DNA of 64,000 bases from Novosphingobium lindaniclasticum LE124 (GTDB taxonomy: Bacteria; Pseudomonadota; Alphaproteobacteria; Sphingomonadales; Sphingomonadaceae), in the NCBI RefSeq assembly GCF_000445125.1, contig NZ_ATHL01000082.1:1-64000 (forward strand), read 5' to 3'. Shown here piece by piece: positions 8,598-17,303 of this stretch (positions are counted from its first letter, which is position 1; each line of letters opens with the position of its first letter). The position numbers were made by a program, and so were the translations under genes. Under the pieces are notes generated by a model that was not told where the DNA came from, searched no databases, and worked only from the letters and a program-made list of their open reading frames with translations.

Positions 8598-9794
8598 ATG
8601 GATCTGAATTTTACCGAAGACGACCTGCGGTTCCGTGATGAAGTGCGTGGTTTCCTGCAGGATACGCTGCCTGACCATCTGCGTCAGAAGATGATCGCGC
8701 GTGCCCACTTGGGCAAGGCGGATATCGTGGAATGGCAGCGGATCCTCAACGCACGGGGATGGGCGGTTCCCCATTGGCCGGTGGACTATGGTGGCCAATC
8801 CTGGACGCCGACGCAGCGTTATATCTTTCAAGAGGAAATGGCGCTGGCGCATGCGCCCGAAGGCTCTCCTTTCAACGTCAACATGATTGGTCCGATCCTG
8901 TGCCGGTTCGGGACCGAGGACCAGAAGGCGCGGTTCCTTGCCGCAACCGCCAACATCGACATCTGGTGGTGCCAGGGCTTTTCCGAACCCGGGGCCGGGT
9001 CGGACCTCGCAGGGTTGAAATGCAGCGCGGTGCGCGAGGGCGATGTCTATGTGATCAACGGGCAGAAGATCTGGACCACGCAGGCCCAGCATGCCGACTG
9101 GATGTTCGCCCTCGTGCGCACCGATGCTACCGGGCGCAAGCAGCAGGGCATCACCTTCCTGCTGCTGGATATGACCACTCCGGGCATTACGATCCGCCCG
9201 ATCCCCTCGATCGACGGCGTATCCGACCTCAACGAGGTGTTCTTCGACGATGTGCGGGTGCCGGTGGAGAACTGCATCGGCGAGGAAGGGAAGGGCTGGG
9301 ACTACGCCAAGCATCTTCTCGGGAACGAGCGATCGGGGATCGCGCGCATCGGCCTGTCGAAAGAGCGGCTCAAGCAGTTGCGGCATCTGGAACGCACGAT
9401 GGCCGCAGACGGCCGGCTGGATAGCGGCGAACAGGCCCGCCTTGCGCGGCGCCTGGCCGAAGTGGAGGTCGAACTGCGCGCTTTGGAATTGACGCAGTTG
9501 CGGGTAGTGTCGGCGGACGCGCATGGCGGCGGGGCGAATAGCGCCGCATCCATCCTCAAGGTCCGGGGCACCGAACTGCAGCAGCGCATGACCGAACTGG
9601 TCGCAGAGCTTGCCGGACCGGCCGGGCTGGCGTTGCCGGTTCATGACGACGCTATCGAGGGGGGCCACGAGGAACCGGCCGGCTGGTTGGCGAACGCGGC
9701 GCCTTACTACTTCACCATGCGCAAGGTGTCGATCTTCGGAGGCTCCAACGAGATCCAGAAGAACATCATCGCCAAGACCATCCTGAGGCTGTGA
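8598..9794 (+). CDS. Acyl-CoA dehydrogenase (first of an adjacent pair)
   Basis: This 398-residue flavoenzyme of the acyl-CoA dehydrogenase superfamily has N-terminal helical, middle beta ('QGFSEPGAGSDLAGL', 'INGQKIWTTQAQHADWM') and C-terminal helical domains, ending 'IFGGSNEIQKNIIAKTILRL'. It would oxidise an acyl-CoA at C2-C3 and pass electrons to ETF. The ATG at 8598 follows GAGGG and lies 10 bp past the PrpD stop. The next gene is a second, different acyl-CoA dehydrogenase 7 bp downstream. Such adjacent unequal pairs often form heteromeric alpha2beta2 enzymes in steroid side-chain degradation; that is inference here. Confidence 0.93.
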   Translation: MDLNFTEDDLRFRDEVRGFLQDTLPDHLRQKMIARAHLGKADIVEWQRILNARGWAVPHWPVDYGGQSWTPTQRYIFQEEMALAHAPEGSPFNVNMIGPILCRFGTEDQKARFLAATANIDIWWCQGFSEPGAGSDLAGLKCSAVREGDVYVINGQKIWTTQAQHADWMFALVRTDATGRKQQGITFLLLDMTTPGITIRPIPSIDGVSDLNEVFFDDVRVPVENCIGEEGKGWDYAKHLLGNERSGIARIGLSKERLKQLRHLERTMAADGRLDSGEQARLARRLAEVEVELRALELTQLRVVSADAHGGGANSAASILKVRGTELQQRMTELVAELAGPAGLALPVHDDAIEGGHEEPAGWLANAAPYYFTMRKVSIFGGSNEIQKNIIAKTILRL

Positions 9795-9801
9795 GGGTAT
9801 C

Positions 9802-10938
9802 ATGGACTTCAACCTGAATGACGAGCAGCGCCTGCTGTCCGACACGATCAACCGCTTCGTCACCGACCGTTATGATTTCGAACATCGTCTTGCCGCCATG
9901 GCCCAGCCGGACGGTTTCAGCCGTTCGACCTGGGAGGAGCTTGCCGAACTGGGACTGCTGGCGCTGCCTTTTGCCGAAGAGGACGGCGGGTTCGGCGGCG
10001 GCGGGCTGGAAACGATGATCGTGATGGAGGCCTGCGGCAAGGGGTTGCTGCTGGAACCATTCCTGGCGACCGCGATCCTTGCCGGTGGCGCGCTCAGGTT
10101 GGCGGGGTCAGACCCGCAGAAATCGCAACGGATCGAGGAGATCATCAGCGGCGCGCATATCATGGCGCTGGCGCATCACGAGCCCGATGGGCCGCGTCAT
10201 ACCCTGACCCGGCTGACCACGCAGGCCTTGCCCGTCGAAGGCGGGGGCTGGCGCATTGACGGACGAAAGACGGCGGTGATCGCAGGCGCCGCGGCAGACG
10301 AACTTGTCGTCAGCGCGCTGGCGCCGCAGGGGCCAAGCCTGTTCCTGGTCGATGCCGCGAACCCGGGCGTGACGGTGGTCCGCCGTCACGGTTACGACGG
10401 CGTGGCGCTGGCGGACATCGCCTTCGACGATGTGCGACTGGACGAAGCGCATTGCCTGGGCGTCGCGGGCGAAGGCGCGCAAACGCTGCGCACGGTGTTC
10501 GAACATGCCAATGCGGCGGTTTGCGCAGAGGCCGTGGGCATCATGTCGGACATTCTGGATACGACGATCGAGTTCCTGCGCACGCGCACGCAGTTCGGCG
10601 TGCCCATCGGCAGCTTTCAGGCGTTGCAGCATCGCGCGGTCGACATGTTGATGGAGCTTGAGATGGCCCGCTCGATGGCGATGCTGGCAGCGATGTCCCT
10701 TGAACTGGATGCCGAGCCACGCGCGCGCAACATCGCCGCGGCAAAGGCGCGCGTGGGAAGCGCCGCGCGCATGCTGGGCCAGCAGGCAGTGCAGTTGCAT
10801 GGTGCGATCGGCCTGACGATGGAGTACAAGGTCGGCCACGGCTTCAAACGGTTGACGGCGATAGACGCGCTGTTCGGTGATGCGGACCATCACCTGGATG
10901 CGCTGGCACAGGCCGGAGGCCTTCTGGCGAACGCATGA
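9802..10938 (+). CDS. Acyl-CoA dehydrogenase (second of an adjacent pair)
   Basis: This 378-residue member has a shorter, more diverged middle domain than its upstream neighbour: the usual 'TEPxxGSD' FAD segment is replaced by 'LAHHEPDGPRHTLTRL'. It retains 'RTRTQFGVPIGSFQALQHR' and 'QAVQLHGAIGLTMEY' in the C-terminal domain. The altered FAD region fits the partner subunit of a heteromeric dehydrogenase. It ends the MmgE/PrpD operon just before a strong hairpin. Confidence 0.92.
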   Translation: MDFNLNDEQRLLSDTINRFVTDRYDFEHRLAAMAQPDGFSRSTWEELAELGLLALPFAEEDGGFGGGGLETMIVMEACGKGLLLEPFLATAILAGGALRLAGSDPQKSQRIEEIISGAHIMALAHHEPDGPRHTLTRLTTQALPVEGGGWRIDGRKTAVIAGAAADELVVSALAPQGPSLFLVDAANPGVTVVRRHGYDGVALADIAFDDVRLDEAHCLGVAGEGAQTLRTVFEHANAAVCAEAVGIMSDILDTTIEFLRTRTQFGVPIGSFQALQHRAVDMLMELEMARSMAMLAAMSLELDAEPRARNIAAAKARVGSAARMLGQQAVQLHGAIGLTMEYKVGHGFKRLTAIDALFGDADHHLDALAQAGGLLANA

Positions 10939-10940
10939 CA

Positions 10941-10975
10941 GCCAACCTTCATGATCTTGTTTCATGAAGGTTGGC
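10941..10975 (+). terminator. Hairpin terminator after the acyl-CoA dehydrogenase pair
   Basis: A perfect 14-bp stem (GCCAACCTTCATGA / TCATGAAGGTTGGC) encloses a 7-nt loop. It begins 2 bp after the stop codon. No T-run follows. Confidence 0.7.
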
Positions 10976-11037
10976 AAAGCCCTCGCGGTTTTCCAGGTCT
11001 GCAGCGTCAGATGCTCGCAGGCCTGGCATACATAGAG

Positions 11038-11069
11038 CAGAAGCCGGCACCTCACAGTGCCGGCTTCTG
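11038..11069 (-). terminator. Hairpin terminator for the minus-strand hydratase operon
   Basis: A 13-bp perfect stem (CAGAAGCCGGCAC / GTGCCGGCTTCTG) with a 6-nt loop lies 8 bp past the stop of the hydratase that ends the minus-strand operon. Together with the 10941 hairpin it separates two convergent operons. Confidence 0.7.
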
Positions 11070-11077
11070 TCAATTCC

Positions 11078-11911
11078 TCAGTATCCCTTGAATGTCGGCT
11101 TGCGCTTCTCGGAGAATGCGGTCGCCGCTTCCTTGTAGTCGTGCGTCATCATGGTCATGGCTTCATAAGCGATCGACAGTTCAAGAATCTGTCCAAGCTG
11201 CGCCTTGAGCTGCTTGTTGATCGCCGCTTTCGACCAGCGCACCGCCCACAGCGGATTGGCGGCGATTTCCAGCGCAATTTTGTGGGTCTCCGCCATCAGG
11301 TCCTCGCGCGGGAGGGCGTAGTTGACCAGGCCCATCTCCGCCGCTTGCGCGCCCTTGAGCAACTTGCCGCGCATCAGAAATTCCTTCGCGCGCTGAGGGC
11401 CGACAAGCAGGGGCCATACCACTGCACCGCCGTCGCCCGCGACAAGCCCGACCTTGACGTGCGTATCGCCCAGCTTGGCATCGTCCGCGACGAAGCTCAT
11501 GTCGGCAAACAGCGCCACGGTCATGCCAAGGCCTATGGCATCCCCGTTTACGGCCGCAAGGATCGGCTGCGGCACCAGCAGCATGTGCTCGAACAGGCGC
11601 AGCGTGTTCTGGGGAACGCGCAAGGCATATTCCAGGCCGAACTCGGTGCCGGCCCGGGCCGCCATCCGCTTCACGTCGCCCCCGGCCGAGAAGGCGCGGC
11701 CAGCGCCGGTGAGGATGATGACCTTGATGGATTCGTCCCGCGCCAGATCGAGCCAGATGTCCTCCATCTCGCGATGTTCTTCGGGACCGATCGAGTTCAG
11801 CGTTTCCGCGCTGTTCATGGTGACGACGCCGATCCCGTCGGTCACTTCGACCTTCATGAACGTGTAGCGGTCATACGTGACCGGGTTTAACCACGGGCGT
11901 TGGGTCGTCAT
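11078..11911 (-). CDS. Enoyl-CoA hydratase/isomerase family protein
   Basis: The 277-residue crotonase-fold protein has oxyanion-hole segments 'FSAGGDV' (74-80) and 'NGDAIGLGM' (122-130) and the later block 'GDTHVKVGLVAGDGGAVVWPLLVG'. The canonical hydratase glutamates are not obvious; D160 and H151 lie in that area, so the reaction may be isomerisation, hydration or C-C cleavage. An N-terminal extension of about 20 residues precedes the core. The start overlaps the FadJ-like gene by ATGA (11908-11911), so it is the third gene of a coupled minus-strand operon. Confidence 0.87.
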   Translation of the reverse strand: MTTQRPWLNPVTYDRYTFMKVEVTDGIGVVTMNSAETLNSIGPEEHREMEDIWLDLARDESIKVIILTGAGRAFSAGGDVKRMAARAGTEFGLEYALRVPQNTLRLFEHMLLVPQPILAAVNGDAIGLGMTVALFADMSFVADDAKLGDTHVKVGLVAGDGGAVVWPLLVGPQRAKEFLMRGKLLKGAQAAEMGLVNYALPREDLMAETHKIALEIAANPLWAVRWSKAAINKQLKAQLGQILELSIAYEAMTMMTHDYKEAATAFSEKRKPTFKGY

Positions 11912-14025
11912 GCTGCTTCTCCTGCTATTGCGTGCCCACTAAGGATGCGGGCCTCTTGCCATTGTGCGAATGTCGATCCGGTGGCGGCGAGATGGGTCAG
12001 AAGCTGCGCCGGTTCCAGCGATGCATCCCCGGTTTGCCATGCGAACGCTTCAAGCCTCTCGACGATGTAAGGCAGCCCCATCAGATCCGCGTGGAATAGC
12101 GGGCCACCGCGCCAACGCGGGAAGCCGTACCCATAGATCCAGACCACGTCGATGTCGGAAGGGCGGCGCGCGAGGCCCTCTTCCAGTATGCGTGCGCCTT
12201 CGTTGATGAGCGGGAAGATCATGCGCTCGATCATTTCCGCTCGATCGATCTGCCGACGGGCGATGCCCAGCTGCGAGGACACATCCTCAATGATCTCGGC
12301 CACCACAGGGTCATCCACCGGCTGGCGTGACCCGTTGGCGTAGCGATAGTAACCCGCGCCGGTTTTCTGGCCAAGACGACCACTTTCGGCAACGCGATCG
12401 GCAATCGGGAAATGCGTCCCCCGCCGCTTGCGGATGGCGTATCCGACGTCAAGGCCAGACATGTCGTTGGTTTGCAGGGGCCCCATGGGGAAGCCGAAGT
12501 CCCTGATCGCCGCGTCGACATCACCCGGCAGCGCACCTTCCTGCAGCAGCCTTTCCGCTTGTGCGGAGCGCTTTGCCACCATGCGATTCCCGATGAAGCC
12601 ATCGCAGTTCCCGGCGATCACGGGGACCTTGCCGATGGCACGGGCCATCGCCATGGCCGTCGCTATCGTGCCCTCGCTGGTTGCCTGGTTGGGGACGATC
12701 TCGCACAGCTTCATGACATTTGCGGGCGAGAAGAAGTGCATGCCGACAAATCGCGACGGATCCTGCAGGAATCCTGCCATCTGATCGACATCGAGAGCCG
12801 ATGTGTTCGTGGCCAGGATGGTGTCGGCAGCGCAGATGCGCTCCAGGTCCCGGAAAACCTCGCGCTTGAGGTCCATGTCTTCGAAAACGGCTTCGATAAC
12901 CAGTTGGGCATCGTGCGCCGCTTCGCGCGCTCCGTGAGGCGATATGCGGGCGAGCCGCAGTTGTGCTTCCTCCTCGCGCAGTGAGCCGCGACTGACCGAA
13001 TTGGCGTAGTTTGCGCGAATCCGGACCATTCCCGCTTCCGTCGCTTGCGCGCTGACGTCGATCAGGTTCACTGGGTATCCGGCCGCGGCGAAGGCCATGG
13101 CGATGCCGCCACCCATCGTGCCTGCGCCGAGTATCGCGACCCTGGAAGGAAGATCGGCTGGAGCGGCGTGGTCCGACTTTCCCGCAAGCCGCTCGCTGAA
13201 GAAGACGTGTCGCAGCGCTCGCGACTGGTCGCCTTGCGACAGGGCGGCGAATGCCTCGCGATCGGCGGCGATCGCGCTGTCGATGTCCATTGTCAGCGCG
13301 CGGCGCACGGATGCAGCGCATTGCGCTGGAGCATCTTGCCCGTGGTATCGCGCAAGCAGGGTTTGCGCGTGGCTGTCGAATGCAGCCAGATCGCTGCGAT
13401 CGCCTGCCAAGTGTGTATCAATCGCTCGGGTGGGACGCGGCCCTCTGCCGTCAGCAATGATTTCCCGCGCAAAGGCTATGGCCGAAGACAGCAGATCTTC
13501 CCCCACCACCCGGTCGACGATGCCTTGCGCCAATGCGGCAGATGCCGAAAGGCGGTCCCCCTTCAGCGTGAGAGCGAGCGCCGGCCTTGCCCCCGCCAGC
13601 CTTGCCAGGCGAGCTGCACCGCCGGCTCCCGGGATCAAGCCCAGCTTGACCTCGGGCAGTCCCATCGAAGCGGTGTCGATCGCCACGCGGTAGTGGCAGG
13701 CCAATGCGATTTCAAAGCCGCCGCCGAGCGCTGTGCCATGGAGAGCTGCGACGACCGGTTTCGCACAGGCTTCCACGGTGTTGCACAAATCTGCCAGAGC
13801 GGGAGGTTGGCGAGGCTTGCCGAATTCGGTCACATCTGCGCCCGCAATGAACGTCCGACCAGCGCAGGAGATCACGATCGCGGTGACTTCGGCGGACGAA
13901 TCCGCGGCCTCCACGGCATCCAACAAACCGGCTCTCACAGTGTTGCTGAGTGCATTCACTGGCGGATGGTTGATGACGATAATGGCGATATCGGCGTCGT
14001 AACGCACGGAAACGGGTGGAATCAT
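11908..14025 (-). CDS. Bifunctional enoyl-CoA hydratase/3-hydroxyacyl-CoA dehydrogenase (FadJ/FadB-like)
   Basis: This 705-residue fusion has an N-terminal crotonase domain with both catalytic glutamates, E105 ('GGGFEIAL') and E125 ('GLPEVKLGLIPGAGG'). A Rossmann NAD domain follows ('GAGTMGGGIAMAFAAAGYPVNLID', from residue 300), then the dehydrogenase catalytic segment 'GMHFFSPANVMKLCEIV' and two C-terminal helical domains. It should hydrate an enoyl-CoA and oxidise the resulting 3-hydroxyacyl-CoA. The ATG at 14025 overlaps the stop of the acyl-CoA synthetase gene by four bases and has a GGAACTCTC-type upstream sequence. The length is normal for FadJ. Confidence 0.93.
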   Translation of the reverse strand: MIPPVSVRYDADIAIIVINHPPVNALSNTVRAGLLDAVEAADSSAEVTAIVISCAGRTFIAGADVTEFGKPRQPPALADLCNTVEACAKPVVAALHGTALGGGFEIALACHYRVAIDTASMGLPEVKLGLIPGAGGAARLARLAGARPALALTLKGDRLSASAALAQGIVDRVVGEDLLSSAIAFAREIIADGRGPRPTRAIDTHLAGDRSDLAAFDSHAQTLLARYHGQDAPAQCAASVRRALTMDIDSAIAADREAFAALSQGDQSRALRHVFFSERLAGKSDHAAPADLPSRVAILGAGTMGGGIAMAFAAAGYPVNLIDVSAQATEAGMVRIRANYANSVSRGSLREEEAQLRLARISPHGAREAAHDAQLVIEAVFEDMDLKREVFRDLERICAADTILATNTSALDVDQMAGFLQDPSRFVGMHFFSPANVMKLCEIVPNQATSEGTIATAMAMARAIGKVPVIAGNCDGFIGNRMVAKRSAQAERLLQEGALPGDVDAAIRDFGFPMGPLQTNDMSGLDVGYAIRKRRGTHFPIADRVAESGRLGQKTGAGYYRYANGSRQPVDDPVVAEIIEDVSSQLGIARRQIDRAEMIERMIFPLINEGARILEEGLARRPSDIDVVWIYGYGFPRWRGGPLFHADLMGLPYIVERLEAFAWQTGDASLEPAQLLTHLAATGSTFAQWQEARILSGHAIAGEAA

Positions 14026-16163
14026 GAGAGAGTTCCTTGACTGCGCAATTCGATAACCGCGTCGAGGGCAATTGCCCCGCAACCGACTGGCAGGATGCGT
14101 AAGGGGTTGATTTCGAGTGTTTCCACACGGGGATTGGCAACGGCGAGCGCGGCGACCGCGACAATTGCCCGCGCTGCAGAGTCCACGTCGGATGGAGCAT
14201 CTCCGCGATACCCGTCCAGCAGAGGGTAGCTTTTCAACTCACGAAGCATGACGTGCGCTTCATCAAGCGTGACCGGGGCAGGGCGGATCGCAACGTCCTC
14301 GAAAAGTTCGGTGGTGACGCCGCCAAGCCCGATCATCACGATCGGACCAAAAGCGGCATCTCGGCGTGTGCCCAGGATCAGTTCCACGCCGGGTGGGACC
14401 ATTTCGGACAGCAACAGCCCATCGATGCCTGCCTCCGGCAACGCACGGCCGACGGCTTCCAGCATGGTGCCGGCTGCTTCCAGGACGTCCTGCGGCGAGG
14501 TCAGTCCCAGGCGCACGCCGCCCACATCGCTTTTGTGCAAGATGTCGGGCGACACGATCTTGAGCGCCAGAGGAAGCTTCATCGTGCCCGCCAGACTGGC
14601 GGCCTCGGTTGGGTCGCGGGCGATCTTCTCTTCAGGGATGGCGATGCCGACGCTGCGCAGCACGTCCTTGGCCTCTGCCTCGTTGAACGATCGGTTGTCT
14701 GCAAGGCGGGGGACACGTGTCGTGGCATCGACGGTGCCCGTCTTGCCAAAACAGGACTCGAAGCGAGCCAGCGCGGCCATCGCCTTCACGGCGCGTGCAG
14801 GCTCCTCGAAAACCAGGAAGCCGCCCTCGGCATAGCGCTTGGCATCCTGTTCGCCGCAGATGATACCCAGGCCGACCGCGATGTCCGGATAGTCGGCGCG
14901 AAAGGCGACCAGGGATTCGCGGATCTTGTCCGACAGCCCTGGGACATCTGCGTAGACCCCAAAGAATGCAAACAGCATGTCGAAGGCATTGCTACCTGCC
15001 ATGATCCGAAGGCTTTGCCCCAGCAGGTCAGGATCGGTCGACAACTGTGCGGTGATGTCCACCGGATTGCGTGGGCTTCCCGGGGGGCAAAGCGCCTTCA
15101 GCAGAGCCTGTGAAGCCATGTCGATCGCAGGCGTGGTCAGCCCGGCATCTGCCGCAGCGTCGGCGATCTGTGCGCCCATGCCGCCCGAGATGGTCGCCAC
15201 GCCAAGCCGGCCCCCCTTGGGAAAGTTTCCGGTCGAGTGTAGCGCCGCCTGTGCAACATCGAGCAGTTCTTCGGTCGAACCCGCGCGATGGACGCCATAG
15301 GCGCGGAAGATGGCGTCGTAGACGCGATCTTCGCCCGCCAGAGAGGCGGTGTGCGATGCCGCCGCGAGGGCGCCCGCCTGGGTCCTCCCGACCTTCAGTG
15401 TTATGACAGGCTTGCGGGCGCGGCGGGCCGCTTCGAGCGCCGCAAGAACCGAAGCGCCGTTGCGGATGCCTTCGATGTAGGCGACGATCACCTTCGTCGC
15501 CGGATCCGCCACCAGTGCATGCATCGCTTCGCCGAATTCGACATCGGCCTCGTTGCCCGTGGTGAAGAACGTGCCGATCGTCAGTCCGCGCTGCTGCGCC
15601 AGCTTCAGGATATGGGCCGCGGAACCGCCGCTCTGACTGACCAGCCCGATAGTGGGGCCGTCGACCGTTTCCTGAAACTGCGTAGTGAACGACAGCCAGG
15701 CGCCATTACGGGCATTGTAGACGCCCAGGCAGTTCGGGCCGATGATACGGAGGCCGCTCTCTTGCGAGATGCGGTCCAGGGCCCTCTGTCGTGCTTCGCC
15801 ATCGGGGCCTGCCTCATTGAAACCCGCACTGAAGATCACGGCACCGCGCGCGCCCTTGGCGGCCGCCTCCTGCACCGCGGGAATGACGTGATTCTCCGGG
15901 ACGGCGATGACGACGGTATCTATCGCATGAGGAACTTCTGCGATCGAGGGCCACGCGGGCAGGCCTTGCACCGTCTCGTGCTTGGGATTGATCGGGAAGA
16001 TCGGTCCCGCGTAGCGCCCTCGCAGGAGGTTCGCGACGGTGCGACCGCCGATCCTGGTGGCATCTTCGGAGGCGCCGACCACGGCAATTGATCTGGGATC
16101 GAGAAAGCAGGCAAGCGATCCCGCTCGCGATGGGTTTTGCGGGATCCGGATATCGTCTTGCAC
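14022..16163 (-). CDS. NDP-forming acyl-CoA synthetase (fused CoA-binding and ATP-grasp domains)
   Basis: This 713-residue enzyme belongs to the ADP-forming acyl-CoA synthetase superfamily. The N-terminal CoA-binding Rossmann domain starts 'FLDPRSIAVVGASEDATRIGG', a succinyl-CoA-synthetase-like ligase domain contains 'SQSGG' and the phospho-histidine H271 ('AASHTASLAGEDRVYDAIFR'), and the C-terminal ATP-grasp domain contains 'KIVSPDILHKSDVGGVRLG'. It activates a carboxylic acid with CoA while releasing ADP rather than AMP. GTG 16163 is chosen as start because GGAAGGA precedes it. It opens the operon with the FadJ-like and hydratase genes; a TGTCGACA site lies 80 bp upstream. Confidence 0.9.
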   Translation of the reverse strand: MQDDIRIPQNPSRAGSLACFLDPRSIAVVGASEDATRIGGRTVANLLRGRYAGPIFPINPKHETVQGLPAWPSIAEVPHAIDTVVIAVPENHVIPAVQEAAAKGARGAVIFSAGFNEAGPDGEARQRALDRISQESGLRIIGPNCLGVYNARNGAWLSFTTQFQETVDGPTIGLVSQSGGSAAHILKLAQQRGLTIGTFFTTGNEADVEFGEAMHALVADPATKVIVAYIEGIRNGASVLAALEAARRARKPVITLKVGRTQAGALAAASHTASLAGEDRVYDAIFRAYGVHRAGSTEELLDVAQAALHSTGNFPKGGRLGVATISGGMGAQIADAAADAGLTTPAIDMASQALLKALCPPGSPRNPVDITAQLSTDPDLLGQSLRIMAGSNAFDMLFAFFGVYADVPGLSDKIRESLVAFRADYPDIAVGLGIICGEQDAKRYAEGGFLVFEEPARAVKAMAALARFESCFGKTGTVDATTRVPRLADNRSFNEAEAKDVLRSVGIAIPEEKIARDPTEAASLAGTMKLPLALKIVSPDILHKSDVGGVRLGLTSPQDVLEAAGTMLEAVGRALPEAGIDGLLLSEMVPPGVELILGTRRDAAFGPIVMIGLGGVTTELFEDVAIRPAPVTLDEAHVMLRELKSYPLLDGYRGDAPSDVDSAARAIVAVAALAVANPRVETLEINPLRILPVGCGAIALDAVIELRSQGTLS

Positions 16164-16242
16164 TCGTGTTTCCTTCCGGGGTGTTCCGGGACTGTGGGCA
16201 GCGCCTTCACTGTGCCTAGCCAAAACGCGACGTGGAAAAAAC

Positions 16243-16250
16243 TGTCGACA
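16243..16250. promoter_or_regulatory. TGTCGACA operator-like palindrome upstream of the NDP-forming synthetase operon
   Basis: The core palindrome lies 80 bp upstream of the GTG start in the divergent region shared with iclR. A second, longer copy is 170 bp away at 16410-16423, so each divergent promoter may have its own site. Confidence 0.6.
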
Positions 16251-16409
16251 TACGACTGTGGAACTTATCGAAATGACGATGCTGGGCCAGATCGCTCTTT
16301 CTCATGCGAGTCGCGTTTGCGGGCCATGCCCGGGAAAGCCGCCGGTTTCAGCCAAAAGGTAGCTTGCGGATTGATGTGCCTTCGACAGACCCGCGGCGGA
16401 GGTGCAAAA

Positions 16410-16423
16410 AAGTGTCGACACTT
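16410..16423. promoter_or_regulatory. 14-bp operator-like palindrome AAGTGTCGACACTT upstream of iclR
   Basis: This is a perfect 14-bp palindrome around the TGTCGACA core, 61 bp upstream of the IclR start. It is among the longest copies of the repeated motif and is placed to control the iclR/RibB-like operon. Confidence 0.65.
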
Positions 16424-16484
16424 ATGCAATCGTGGTGCATGCTTTCGGTAACGGGGCAAAAAAGCCCTGGCAAAGGAGAGAAGC

Positions 16485-17303
16485 ATGTCCAGACAGATCG
16501 GCGCGAAATCCATCAAGTCGGCGCAGCGCGTCTTCGAGGTTCTCGAATACTTCGATGCCGATCATCGCGAGGCGGGTGTCATGGATATCGCCCGGCGCTT
16601 CAATTACCCGCAGTCCAGCGCGTCCGAGTTGCTGAGCTACATGGTTTCGCTCGGCTATCTGCGTCGCGGACGCGGCAGCCGGTCCTATGAACTGTCGATG
16701 CGCGTGGCCATGCTCGGTGCCTGGGTGCAGCCGCGGCTCGTGCGTGACGGCCGGCTCCTGCCACTGATGGACAGCCTTGCCGAGCAAACGCGCGGCTCCG
16801 TGGTGCTTGCCAGCAACAACGGCGTCGAATTGCGTTGCTTTCATGCGGTGTGTCGTAACGATGTCGGCGGAGGGGATTCCATCGGCGCTGTGCAGCAGGG
16901 CGACATGTTGCCGTTGCTTCATTCTGCCGAAGGTCTGGTTCTCCTGTCCCGCTGTGAGCGGCAATTGGTGCGGCGGTACGTGCATCGCCTGAACGCCGAG
17001 GCCGTCGATGCGGAAGCCCGTGTCAGCTTCGATGAACTGGCGGCGCGCCTGGATGAAGTCAGCGATAGCGGCTTTGCCTGGGTCGAGCATGCAGGTGGAT
17101 TGTCGATCGCGGTGAACCTGCCGCAAAGCGAGCCGACGGAGCCGCTTGCTCTTGGTTTGCGAGTCGGGCCGGGGGCTTGCCGCGAGACAATGCTGCGAAT
17201 GATGCAGAGCGCGATGTCCCGCCATCTCGGCTTGTTCGAAGTGATGCCGCCAGCCCATTCCGCACGTCCTTCGTGGCCGGCTGCCATGGGAGCGCAACGA
17301 TGA
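16485..17303 (+). CDS. IclR-family transcriptional regulator
   Basis: This 272-residue protein has a winged helix-turn-helix at about residues 8-72 ('SIKSAQRVFEVLEYF', 'RRFNYPQSSASELLSYMVSLGYLRR') and a C-terminal effector domain containing 'PLLHSAEGLVLLS' and 'SDSGFAWVEHAGGLSIAVNLP'. IclR proteins commonly control aromatic and acyl-CoA catabolic operons, often as activators. GAGAG precedes the ATG. It overlaps the RibB-like gene by ATGA, so the two are co-translated. It is the second candidate reader of the TGTCGACA sites or may control a separate subset. Confidence 0.9.
   Translation: MSRQIGAKSIKSAQRVFEVLEYFDADHREAGVMDIARRFNYPQSSASELLSYMVSLGYLRRGRGSRSYELSMRVAMLGAWVQPRLVRDGRLLPLMDSLAEQTRGSVVLASNNGVELRCFHAVCRNDVGGGDSIGAVQQGDMLPLLHSAEGLVLLSRCERQLVRRYVHRLNAEAVDAEARVSFDELAARLDEVSDSGFAWVEHAGGLSIAVNLPQSEPTEPLALGLRVGPGACRETMLRMMQSAMSRHLGLFEVMPPAHSARPSWPAAMGAQR

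Noticed and set aside
7094..8599. 501-codon open frame on the minus strand opposite the MmgE/PrpD gene
   Set aside because: It is the complement of a clear MmgE/PrpD gene; the translation has no recognisable domain and is Arg/His/Gly-rich, as expected of an antisense shadow in GC-rich DNA.
8451..9863. 470-codon open frame opposite the first acyl-CoA dehydrogenase
   Set aside because: Antisense shadow of a well-supported acyl-CoA dehydrogenase, with no family signature.
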